A stretch of DNA of 64,000 nt from Nocardia mexicana NBRC 108244 (GTDB lineage: Bacteria; Actinomycetota; Actinomycetes; Mycobacteriales; Mycobacteriaceae): contig NZ_BDBV01000029.1 of assembly GCF_001613165.1 (NCBI RefSeq), forward strand, positions 30,334 to 94,333, in the 5' to 3' direction. Below the pieces are notes generated by a model. That model did not search any database, was not told the origin of the DNA, and was given only the letters and a program-made list of their open reading frames with translations. Position numbers and translations under genes: made by a program. How positions within the stretch are numbered: the first letter of the stretch is position 1; every line of letters starts with the position of its first letter. Below, piece by piece: positions 7,198-14,863 of the stretch.

Positions 7198-7974
7198 TCA
7201 GGCGGTGGCGTTCGGTCCGATCCAGGCGTCGAAGAGGCGGTCGACCGCGCCGGTGGCCATCTGGGCGGCCAGCCAGCCGTTGACCTCGGCGGCCAGCAGC
7301 GGATCGTTCTTGCGCAGCAGGAACACCTTGCCGAAGGAGTCGAACGGCCGCTCCGGATGCAGCACCGTCAGATCCGGATGCGTGCGCACGCGGTAGCGGC
7401 CCTCCACCGAATCGGTGGCGAACACGTCGGCGCGGCCGGCGGCGATCTCGTCGAAGATCGTGACGTTGTCCGGCCACAGCGTGAGCTGCGCGTCGGGGAA
7501 GTTCTTGCGCGCGAACTCCTCGTTGGTGCCGCCGCGGTTGACGATCACCCGGACCTCGGGCCGGTTGATCTGCTCGATCGTGGCGTACCTGTCCGCGTCG
7601 GCGGTCCGGGTGATCGGAGCCTTGCCGTCGGTGCCGTAGGTGATCGAGAATTCGGAAAACGCCCGCCGCGCCGGTGAATCCGAGATGCCACCGACGGCGA
7701 CATCACAGTTCAGGGCGCCGAAGTCGGTCTTCAACCCCGCCCAGGTGGTCGGCACGAACTGGATCGGGCGGCGCAGCACCTCGGCCAGCCCGCGCGCCAG
7801 ATCGATGTCGACGCCCCGGAATCCACCGTTGCCGTCGCTCACCGAATACGGCGGGTAGTCGCCGGTCGTGCACACCCGCAGGGCGGCCGGGTCCTGGGCG
7901 CTCGCCGGAACTGCCGCGGCCACAAGAGAAATCACACCGGCGGCCAGCGCCGCCGCGATATGTCGAACTCGCAT
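7198..7974 (-). CDS. secreted solute-binding-type protein resembling cyclohexadienyl dehydratase (PheC)
   Basis: This is a 258-residue type 2 periplasmic-binding-protein fold with a cleavable signal peptide (residues 1-26, ending PASAQ). VCTTGDYPPYS, GFRGVDIDLARGLAE, VGGISDSPARR, VIVNRGGTNEEFA and PDNVTIFDEIAAGRAD follow the PheC layout closely. PheC is the periplasmic enzyme that converts arogenate to phenylalanine or prephenate to phenylpyruvate. The Glu corresponding to the PheC catalytic residue is present in TDSVEGRYR (E191). It could instead be an orphan amino-acid-binding protein, but no ABC permease is adjacent. The stop lies next to the tandem repeats. Confidence 0.65.
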   Translation of the reverse strand: MRVRHIAAALAAGVISLVAAAVPASAQDPAALRVCTTGDYPPYSVSDGNGGFRGVDIDLARGLAEVLRRPIQFVPTTWAGLKTDFGALNCDVAVGGISDSPARRAFSEFSITYGTDGKAPITRTADADRYATIEQINRPEVRVIVNRGGTNEEFARKNFPDAQLTLWPDNVTIFDEIAAGRADVFATDSVEGRYRVRTHPDLTVLHPERPFDSFGKVFLLRKNDPLLAAEVNGWLAAQMATGAVDRLFDAWIGPNATA

Positions 7975-7986
7975 ATTTCCTACTGC

Positions 7987-8337
7987 TCAGCGCTCGTTGC
8001 GCGCCTTCGGGAAGCGGGTCTGGTGGGCGACCCACCCGGCCATCTTCGCCCAGTGCCCCTTGGCCGGGGTGACGATCGAGGTCAGCTCGCGGTCCCAGTG
8101 TTCGGTCTCCGACAGCCCGTTCACGGTCTCCACCAGGGCCTTCGCGGAGGCCAGATCGTCGACGACGCGGTCGCCGAGCACGCCGTCGGAGCCGACGAGG
8201 GTGACCCGGACGCCCGCCCGGCCGATGGGCTGCAGCACGGCGGTGGCGGAACCGCCGTGCTCGGCGACGAACTCCTTCGCCGAGTCGATGATGGAGGGCG
8301 ACAGCTTCGTCGGGGCGGCTGCGGCGGTTTCGCTCAT
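7987..8337 (-). CDS. conserved small hypothetical protein
   Basis: This is a 116-residue soluble protein starting MSETAAAAPTKLSPSIIDSAKEFV. It has an alpha/beta pattern with a VRVTLVGSDGVLGDRVVDDLASAKALVETV core and a basic C-terminus (FPKARNER). I do not recognise the family. ATG 8337 is chosen; an ATG two codons upstream (8343) is equally possible. It lies 12 bp upstream of the PheC-like gene on the same strand, so the two are probably co-transcribed, and it is divergent from qor. Confidence 0.55.
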   Translation of the reverse strand: MSETAAAAPTKLSPSIIDSAKEFVAEHGGSATAVLQPIGRAGVRVTLVGSDGVLGDRVVDDLASAKALVETVNGLSETEHWDRELTSIVTPAKGHWAKMAGWVAHQTRFPKARNER

Positions 8338-8418
8338 GATCATGAGTTTACCGTCCAGTAGGGTTCGGTCCACCGCCCGGCGGGAATGTTCACATCGCGG
8401 CGGGTGTAGAACGTTGTC

Positions 8419-9384
8419 ATGCGCGCCATTCAGGTTTCCGAGCACGGTGGACCCGAGGTCCTGCAGTCGGCCGACCTACCGGAGCCGCACGCCGGGCCCG
8501 GGCAGTTGCTGGTGGACACCGAGGCGATCGGCGTCAACTTCATCGACACCTACATCCGGACCGGAATCTATCCGCAGGATGTGCCGTATGTTCCCGGCTC
8601 CGAGGGCACCGGCGTGGTCGCGGCGGTCGGCCCGGACGTGACCGAATTCGCCGTGGGCGACCGGGTCGCGTGGGCCGCGGCGCCGGGCAGCTATGCCGAG
8701 CGGGTCCTGGTGCCCGCCGCGGTGGCGGTGCCGGTTCCGGCCGGTGTCGACGCGCCGGTCGCGGCGTCGGCGCTGCTGCAGGGCATGACGGCGCACTATC
8801 TGATCGAGTCGATCTACAAGCCGGAACCGGGTGAGACGGTACTGGTGCACGCCGGCGCCGGAGGCGTGGGACTGCTGCTCACCCAGATGGGTGCGGCCCG
8901 CGGCGTGCGCGTGATCACGACCGTGTCGACGGACGAGAAGGAGGCGCTGTCGCGCGAGGCCGGTGCCGCCGAGGTGCTCCGCTACGGCGACGACCTGGCC
9001 CAGCGGGTGCGGAAGCTGACCGACGGGGTCGGCGTCGCGGCGGTCTACGACGGCGTCGGCCGGGCCACCTTCGACGCCAGCCTCGACTCGCTGCGCGTGC
9101 GCGGCATGCTCGCGCTGTTCGGGGCGGCGAGCGGGCCGGTGCCGCCGGTGGACCCGCAGCGCCTCAACCGCGGCGGTTCGCTGTTCCTGACCCGCCCGAT
9201 GCTCGCCCACTACACCCGCGACCGCGCCGAATTGCTGTGGCGCGCAGGGGATGTCTTCGACGCCATCGCCGCGGGGACGCTCCGGGTACGCGTCGGCGCG
9301 ACCTATCCCCTCGCCGAGGCCGAGCAGGCGCACCGGGACCTGGAGGGCCGCCAGACCACCGGGTCCATCGTGCTGCTGCCCTGA
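8419..9384 (+). CDS. qor: NADPH:quinone oxidoreductase, zinc-independent MDR family
   Basis: This is a 321-residue medium-chain reductase. The N-terminal GroES-like domain holds GVNFIDTYIRTGIYPQDVPYVPGSEGTGVV, the quinone-oxidoreductase signature. The Rossmann loop HAGAGGVGLLL lies near residues 154-164. The zinc-ligand cysteines of alcohol dehydrogenases are absent. The family reduces quinones by one electron using NADPH. In M. tuberculosis the qor homologue Rv1454c also neighbours ctaA, so the gene belongs to the conserved backbone. It converges on the TetR gene with a 4-bp gap. Confidence 0.88.
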   Translation: MRAIQVSEHGGPEVLQSADLPEPHAGPGQLLVDTEAIGVNFIDTYIRTGIYPQDVPYVPGSEGTGVVAAVGPDVTEFAVGDRVAWAAAPGSYAERVLVPAAVAVPVPAGVDAPVAASALLQGMTAHYLIESIYKPEPGETVLVHAGAGGVGLLLTQMGAARGVRVITTVSTDEKEALSREAGAAEVLRYGDDLAQRVRKLTDGVGVAAVYDGVGRATFDASLDSLRVRGMLALFGAASGPVPPVDPQRLNRGGSLFLTRPMLAHYTRDRAELLWRAGDVFDAIAAGTLRVRVGATYPLAEAEQAHRDLEGRQTTGSIVLLP

Positions 9385-9388
9385 GAAC

Positions 9389-10009
9389 TCAGTAGTCGCG
9401 CCCGGTGAGGCCGCGGTAGACGAACCGGGTCAGCCCGTCGACGGCCTGTTCGTCGGTCAGCTCGACCGTGCCCTGCTGCACCGCCTCGAGCAGGCCGTGC
9501 AGGGTCAGGAACATCATGGCCAGGCTGCCGTCCGGAGTGCTGGGCAGCCGCATTCCGGCCGCGAGGAACCCGTCGAGGTGGTCCGCGATCTCCGCGCGCT
9601 GCTCGGCCGAGAACCGCGCCGCCAGCCCGGCGAAATCCTCGCTGACCAGCGCGGCCTGATCCACGGCGCGCAGCACCGGCCAGTTGCGGCGGGCGAAGGT
9701 CCAATACTGCTCCACGTGGAAGCGGACGGCCTCCGGATCGGTGAAGTCCGGATTGTGCGCCTGCTCCTCGGCCGCCGTATCTCCTTCCGCGGCAAAGTCT
9801 TCCAGAAGGGCCTGCAGTAGCTCCTCCTTGCCCGCGAAGTGGTTGTAGAACGAGCCCGCCGCGCGGCCCGCCGCCGCGGTGATATCGGTGATCTTCGTGT
9901 TCAGATAGCCACGCTCGGCGAACAGCCGCCGCGCCGCGGCCTTGAGCGCCTGCTCGGTCTCCGCCGCCTTCTCCTTGCGGCTACCCGCTTCCGCGCGACT
10001 CGTGGGCAT
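9389..10009 (-). CDS. TetR-family transcriptional regulator
   Basis: This is a 206-residue regulator with an N-terminal helix-turn-helix: ALKAAARRLFAERGYLNTKITDITAAAGRAAGSFYNHFAGKEEL. ATG 10009 is strongly marked by AGGAGGT just upstream. The longer in-frame extension would run into the divergent promoter and was rejected. The divergent FAD monooxygenase is the likely target: 83 bp separate the two starts and contain the palindrome TGAATTTAGATTCA. The ligand is unknown, perhaps the monooxygenase substrate. Confidence 0.85.
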   Translation of the reverse strand: MPTSRAEAGSRKEKAAETEQALKAAARRLFAERGYLNTKITDITAAAGRAAGSFYNHFAGKEELLQALLEDFAAEGDTAAEEQAHNPDFTDPEAVRFHVEQYWTFARRNWPVLRAVDQAALVSEDFAGLAARFSAEQRAEIADHLDGFLAAGMRLPSTPDGSLAMMFLTLHGLLEAVQQGTVELTDEQAVDGLTRFVYRGLTGRDY

Positions 10010-10063
10010 CACCACCTCCTTGACGGCGGACCCTACCAACCTCAATACTGAATCCATCTTCAC

Positions 10064-10077
10064 TGAATTTAGATTCA
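10064..10077. promoter_or_regulatory. 14-bp near-palindrome, likely TetR operator
   Basis: TGAATTTAGATTCA has arms TGAAT/ATTCA around TTAG and lies in an AT-rich stretch between the divergent TetR and monooxygenase genes. A second ACTGAAT half-site lies just upstream (10047-10053). It ends 16 bp before the monooxygenase start and abuts its AGGAGG, so binding would block that gene. Confidence 0.55.
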
Positions 10078-10092
10078 TTACAGGAGGACGAT

Positions 10093-11553
10093 GTGTCACC
10101 GCAGGTACTGATCGCCGGCGCCGGTCCGACCGGGCTCACGCTCGCCATCGATCTCGCCCGCCGCGACGTCGATGTGCGCATCGTGGACCGGGCGGCGCAG
10201 TTCTTCGCGGGCTCGCGCGGCGACGGGATTCAGCCGCGCACCCTGGAGGTGTTCGACGATCTCGGCGTGCTCGAGGCGGTATTCGCCGCGGGCTCACCAC
10301 AGGCTCCGATGCGGGTCCATCTCGATGGGGAGTTCGTCACCGAGCGCCGGATGACCGAGCCGCGCGAACCGACCCCCGCCGTGCCGTACCCGAATCCGTG
10401 GGTGCTCGGGCAGTCCGATACCGAGTCGATCCTGCGCGAGCGGCTCGCCGAGTTCGGGGTCCAGGTCGAAATGTCCACGGAGCTGGCCGATTTCACGCAG
10501 GACACGGCCGGGGTGACCGCGACCCTGAACGGCCCGGGCGGCACCGAGACCGTGCGGGCGGACTATCTCGTCGGTGCGGACGGCGGGCGGAGCACGGTCC
10601 GCAGGGCGCTCGCGATCGCGTTCGAGGGCACCACCGACGAGTCGATCCGGATGCTGCTCGGTGACGTCCGCGCCGATGCGCTGGACCACGGGTACGGCTA
10701 CTGGTTCGCCCATCAGGATGCACCGATGGAGGGAATTGCCCTGACTCCCCTGCCCGGCCGTCGACTGTTCCAGTTCGCGGCACCGCTGAGCGCCGACACC
10801 GAGCCGACGCGGGCGGTGCTGCAGGACTATGTCGACAGGCTCGCCCGGCGCACCGATATCGTGCTCGGGGAACCCGTGTGGTCCACCGTGTGGCGGCCGA
10901 ACATCCGTCTGGCGCAGCGTTTTCGGGACGGGCGGGTATTCCTGGCCGGGGACGCCGCCCACGTGCATCCGCCGACCGGCGGGCAGGGGATGAACACCGG
11001 CATCCAGGATGCCTACAACCTCGGCTGGAAGCTCGCCGCCGCCCTGCGAGGCGCACCGCCCCTCGACGGCGGCTTCCCCGATGGCGAGGCCCTGCTCGAC
11101 AGCTACGCCACCGAACGCCGCGCGGTCGCCGCGCGCGTTCTCGGAATCAGCACCGATCTACTCGAAAAGCACAGGCACGGAGACGAAGACGCGATGCGGC
11201 GCGGACCGGAGACGCAGCAGCTCGACATCACCTACCGCGCGCCCGGCGCATCCGGTCCCCTGCTCGCCGGTGACCGCGCGCCCGACGCTCCGCTGCGGCG
11301 CGCGGACGGCACCGCACTGCGCCTGTTCGACCTGTTCCGTGGGCCCCATGCCACCCTGTTGTCCTTCGGTACCGCCGCCTCGGCCGAAACCAGCGGCGTC
11401 CGGGCACATTCCGTCGTCCCGCCGGATCACACACCGGCCGACGGCGACCTGGTCGCCGTCGACGGTCACGCATTCGCCGACTACGCGGCCACGCCGGGCA
11501 CACGAGTGTTGGTTCGCCCCGACGGCTACCTGGCCTGGCGTGCCGATACGTAG
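10093..11553 (+). CDS. FAD-dependent aromatic monooxygenase (PheA/TfdB type)
   Basis: This is a 486-residue class A flavoprotein hydroxylase. The FAD motif GAGPTGL is at residues 8-14, the DG pair is in LVGADGGRSTVRR, and the second FAD motif is GDAAHVHPPTGGQGMNTGIQDAYNLGWKL. A C-terminal thioredoxin-like domain follows, as in phenol hydroxylase-type enzymes. GTG 10093 is preceded by AGGAGG (10082-10087); an overlapping ATG 10091 is out of frame. Relatives hydroxylate phenols or inactivate antibiotics such as rifamycins and tetracyclines. The TetR control suggests an inducible detoxification or catabolic role; the substrate is unknown. Confidence 0.82.
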   Translation: MSPQVLIAGAGPTGLTLAIDLARRDVDVRIVDRAAQFFAGSRGDGIQPRTLEVFDDLGVLEAVFAAGSPQAPMRVHLDGEFVTERRMTEPREPTPAVPYPNPWVLGQSDTESILRERLAEFGVQVEMSTELADFTQDTAGVTATLNGPGGTETVRADYLVGADGGRSTVRRALAIAFEGTTDESIRMLLGDVRADALDHGYGYWFAHQDAPMEGIALTPLPGRRLFQFAAPLSADTEPTRAVLQDYVDRLARRTDIVLGEPVWSTVWRPNIRLAQRFRDGRVFLAGDAAHVHPPTGGQGMNTGIQDAYNLGWKLAAALRGAPPLDGGFPDGEALLDSYATERRAVAARVLGISTDLLEKHRHGDEDAMRRGPETQQLDITYRAPGASGPLLAGDRAPDAPLRRADGTALRLFDLFRGPHATLLSFGTAASAETSGVRAHSVVPPDHTPADGDLVAVDGHAFADYAATPGTRVLVRPDGYLAWRADT

Positions 11554-11742
11554 AGCGCAATAGACGGCCGACCGGTATGCACCGCCCGTAAAAATTCACC
11601 ACCCGCTCGCACGGTCGCTGTGGCGATGCTGGATGATCTGTGCTGCTGCGCAAGCCGATTCGTCCGGTTCGCCGTACCCTCGTACGGTGATCGGACGCCC
11701 AGCGCGGCCGAACGACTACGCATCGATCAGGGGTTGATCAGG

Positions 11743-13128
11743 ATGTTGGTGAAGGTCCGCAACGACGACCCATCGCGGCTGTCCAGTACCGAACGGACGG
11801 TGGTGAACTGGTTGAAGTCGTGGACCGGTGCGCACGCGCTGTCCGGTATCGCGGTGGTGAAGGCGCACGGTGCCGACATGATCGTGTGGACCCCCACGAC
11901 CTGCGTCGTGGTCGTCGTCAAGGGCTTCACCGAACGGATGAACGGCGCGCTCAACGCCGCCGATACCGCGCCGTGGACGGTCGACGGCCACATCGCCCCG
12001 CTCGAGGGCGTGCAGGACGGCACCGAGCCGATGGCCGAGGTCCGCGCCCGCACCGCCGAGATCGCGCACCTGCTGCGCGGTGCGCCGGGCCGCGAGCAGG
12101 TCGCGGTCATGGGCATCGTGCTGGTGATCCCGCAGCTCGGCACTCGCGTCAGCCTGGAGAAGGGGCATCTGCCGGAGGGGCTGGACGTGGTGGTCGGCGA
12201 CGGGCCGTCCTCGCTGCGCGCCTACTTCACCCGCATCTCGGGCGGCGGCGATTCGGGAACGACCGGCGAGGCGGCGCCCGCCGGGCCCGCGCCGGGCGAT
12301 CCGGCCACCTGGGATGCCGCCCAGGTGAGCCAGGCGCTCGGCGCCCTCGGCTTCGCCGCCGCCGCAACCTATTCCGATCTGACCGCCGAGGGATTTCCGC
12401 CGCCGCGGGGCGACCGCACGAGGTCGCACCCCGCCCCGGAAGCACCGGTCCCGCCCGTGACGGCCGCCCCGCCCGGAGCCCCGCCGTCCACACCACCGGG
12501 CTCCGGCGCTCCGATCCCACCCCCACCCGGCGGGCCTGCCCCGATTCCGGTCCCGGGCGGGGCGCCCGCCACTGCGGGCGGCCAGCCGGCGCCGCAGCGC
12601 GAATCCGCGCCCCCACCGACAAGTTACGGACATTCCCAGCCCGCGACGGGCTACCGCGAGCCGCAGAGCGAACCCGCCGCACGGGGTTACGGCTCGCCGC
12701 AACGCGAGTCCGCCTCCGCCGCACCGGGTTACGCGCCGCCGCAGCGGGAATTCGCTTCCTCCCCACCGGGTTACGGCAGCCAGCAGCGCCCCTACGCGTC
12801 CGCCACACCGAGCTACGGATCCCCGCAGCAGTCCTATTCCTCTCCCGCCCAGCCGTATTCGGTTCCCTTCGAGCCCCGCCCGCCCAAACCGATGCGCCCC
12901 CGCGGCCGCGGGTACGTTCCGCTCGTCCTGCTCGCTCTGCTGGTCCTCGTCCTCGCGGTCGCCGCCCTGTGCACCGCCGGATCCGACGACGAGCCCAGCA
13001 AGCCCGCACCCGCCCCGGTCACCACGGCGACCACCGTCCCCCGCACCACGACCACGGATCCGACCGTTCCCCCGGATACCCCGGGCCCGGCGTGCTTCCC
13101 CCTGCAGCCCGACTGCCCCTCGGAGTAG
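11743..13128 (+). CDS. Pro/Ser/Tyr-rich single-pass membrane protein with N-terminal alpha/beta domain
   Basis: This 461-residue protein has three parts. Residues 1 to about 185 form a folded alpha/beta domain (LSSTERTVVNWLKSW, ADMIVWTPTTCVVVVVKGF) with a faint resemblance to NERD-type nuclease folds, but the expected Glu of the E-x-K motif is Val. Next comes a long Pro/Gly linker with GYGSPQRESAS-like repeats. A membrane helix (391-413, after MRPRGRG) then leads to a Thr/Pro tail with two cysteines near the end (ACFPLQPDCPSE). The topology is probably cytoplasmic head, external tail. ATG 11743 is preferred because the 41 upstream residues look non-coding. It converges on the PBP-sensor gene with 8 bp between. 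Function is unknown. Confidence 0.6.
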   Translation: MLVKVRNDDPSRLSSTERTVVNWLKSWTGAHALSGIAVVKAHGADMIVWTPTTCVVVVVKGFTERMNGALNAADTAPWTVDGHIAPLEGVQDGTEPMAEVRARTAEIAHLLRGAPGREQVAVMGIVLVIPQLGTRVSLEKGHLPEGLDVVVGDGPSSLRAYFTRISGGGDSGTTGEAAPAGPAPGDPATWDAAQVSQALGALGFAAAATYSDLTAEGFPPPRGDRTRSHPAPEAPVPPVTAAPPGAPPSTPPGSGAPIPPPPGGPAPIPVPGGAPATAGGQPAPQRESAPPPTSYGHSQPATGYREPQSEPAARGYGSPQRESASAAPGYAPPQREFASSPPGYGSQQRPYASATPSYGSPQQSYSSPAQPYSVPFEPRPPKPMRPRGRGYVPLVLLALLVLVLAVAALCTAGSDDEPSKPAPAPVTTATTVPRTTTTDPTVPPDTPGPACFPLQPDCPSE

Positions 13129-13136
13129 CGGTTGCG

Positions 13137-14675
13137 TCACTGCGGAATGGTGACGATCTGTATCGGGGTTCCGAGGGGTGCGCCATTGCTCATGGTGGTG
13201 AACGAGAAACTGCCGCTGCAGCCGGGAACCGTGTACGCACCGTTGATATTTCGCAACTGGCCGCCGACATCGACACTCTTCGGCAGCCGATTCGGCGCCG
13301 CCGCCAACCGCATCGCGCGGGTGGCGGTGAGTATCGCGTCGTGGGACAGGCACGTGTACGCATCGCTGTCGGTGACCCGATAGCCGTGTGCCAGCAACGC
13401 GTCGGAATAGTCCGACCACCCGCCGGGCGGATTGCCGTCGCCGTGCGGCCACCGATGCGGATCGGTTACCCCGGCATAGACGACCGTCAGACCCGCCGAA
13501 CGCAGTTCCTCGGCGCTGCCGCGGTCGATTGCCGTGAGCGCGGTGACTCCGGTCATGATGGTCAGCGGCCGATCCCGGCAGATTCGTAGCTCGAGGGAAT
13601 CGATGAAGGCCGGAAGATCGGTGATACGCCCGGCATAGAGAATCGTGTTCGCGCCGGATTGGCACACGTTGATCGTCACGTTGTCGAACATCTGGGGCCA
13701 GCTTTCACTGGGGATACTCGCTCCCACGTACGCCTGATCGGGCAGATCGCCGATCCAGCGGTGCAGCCGGGCGTGAAATGCCCGCTGCAGCGCACCGGCA
13801 TAGAGGTCGCCACGACCCTCCGCATTCTGGTCCCACACCACGATCGCCGGGCCGTACTGCGGCCGCGGCTCCAGGTAGGTGCCCAGTGCGTCGACGAACT
13901 CGGAGGTCGTGGGGGTGACGCGAAGCATTCCGGGAATGCTGGCGTAGCTGAGTTCGTCCGCCGTCGTGATGGCCCCGATGATCGGGACCCGGGCGGCGCT
14001 GAGCGCCATCGCGGCATCTCGGGTGTCCGCGACGCTGGTACCGAGCGCGGCGACGGCGACGACGCGGCGGTGCGGGTCCTCGGCTCCGGCCCGCGCGATC
14101 AGCTCCTCCACCGGCCGCCGCCACCGAGTCTGATAACCGCCCTGATTGGCCAGCAGGAGACGGACCTTCGGCTGCGGGTCACCGATTACCCGGCCGGCGT
14201 TCACCCGTTTCTGGGCGATCGCGGCGCCGATCAGCATCTGCCGGACCTGGTCGCTGCTCAGCTGTCCCTGTCTGGGCCGGTCTCCGGGTTTATCGGACTG
14301 CCGAGGCTGCGACAGCGGACCCAGCAGCGCGATGTTGACGTACTCGTCGCCGACCTCCGCATTCTGTTTCCGAATCTGTTCGACCACACCGGTCGACGCG
14401 TCGTCGAACTCGGTGAAAGCCCCGTCGGTCACACCGATGCACTCACCGTCGACAACCTCCATCCCGGCGGCGGCGCACGCATTCTCGCCATCTCGGCCGA
14501 CGACCCAGTACACGATCCCGGCGACGACGACCAGGACGACGAGAATCGCGGACACGGGCCGCCCATGCCGTCGCAGCCACCGCACCCACGACTTCCGCAG
14601 TCGCGCTGCCTTTTCCAGCACTCCCGGAGTGGGCGGTGGATCCGGCCGAGGGGGATCGGTCCGGTGGTTCACCAC
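13137..14675 (-). CDS. membrane-anchored periplasmic-binding-protein (type 1 fold) sensor-like protein
   Basis: This is a 512-residue protein with a short Pro-rich cytoplasmic head and a transmembrane helix at 41-60 after RWLRRHGRP. The extracellular domain resembles branched-chain amino-acid receptor folds: EYVNIALLGPLSQ, PIIGAITTADELSYASIPGMLRVTPTTSEFVDAL, YGPAIVVWDQNAEG. It lacks a lipobox and any neighbouring permease, so it looks like a tethered sensor rather than a transport receptor. GTG 14675 has GGGGGAG five bases upstream; longer starts at 14726 and 14798 are possible. It follows the Hsp70 gene by 188 bp from this start, or 65 bp from the longest. Confidence 0.6.
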   Translation of the reverse strand: MVNHRTDPPRPDPPPTPGVLEKAARLRKSWVRWLRRHGRPVSAILVVLVVVAGIVYWVVGRDGENACAAAGMEVVDGECIGVTDGAFTEFDDASTGVVEQIRKQNAEVGDEYVNIALLGPLSQPRQSDKPGDRPRQGQLSSDQVRQMLIGAAIAQKRVNAGRVIGDPQPKVRLLLANQGGYQTRWRRPVEELIARAGAEDPHRRVVAVAALGTSVADTRDAAMALSAARVPIIGAITTADELSYASIPGMLRVTPTTSEFVDALGTYLEPRPQYGPAIVVWDQNAEGRGDLYAGALQRAFHARLHRWIGDLPDQAYVGASIPSESWPQMFDNVTINVCQSGANTILYAGRITDLPAFIDSLELRICRDRPLTIMTGVTALTAIDRGSAEELRSAGLTVVYAGVTDPHRWPHGDGNPPGGWSDYSDALLAHGYRVTDSDAYTCLSHDAILTATRAMRLAAAPNRLPKSVDVGGQLRNINGAYTVPGCSGSFSFTTMSNGAPLGTPIQIVTIPQ

Positions 14676-14863
14676 GGTCGCTCCCCCGTCGCCCCGGCCG
14701 AATACACGGCCCGGCGGCACAGCCATCGGCGAATAGGCATCGAACGGCCCCCTCGGAATCTCGCCCCGAGCCACTACGACGGACTCGGCGGACAACACCT
14801 CGATCGATCATCGTGTACGCGAGGGTAGAGCGTTTCGGAATTCGCTGCATCACAACGCATCCG

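Noticed and set aside
11716..13665. 649-codon open frame opposite the Pro-rich membrane protein
   Set aside because: It runs through two genes, is Arg/Gly-rich, and its apparent repeats are the reverse reading of the Pro/Tyr linker.
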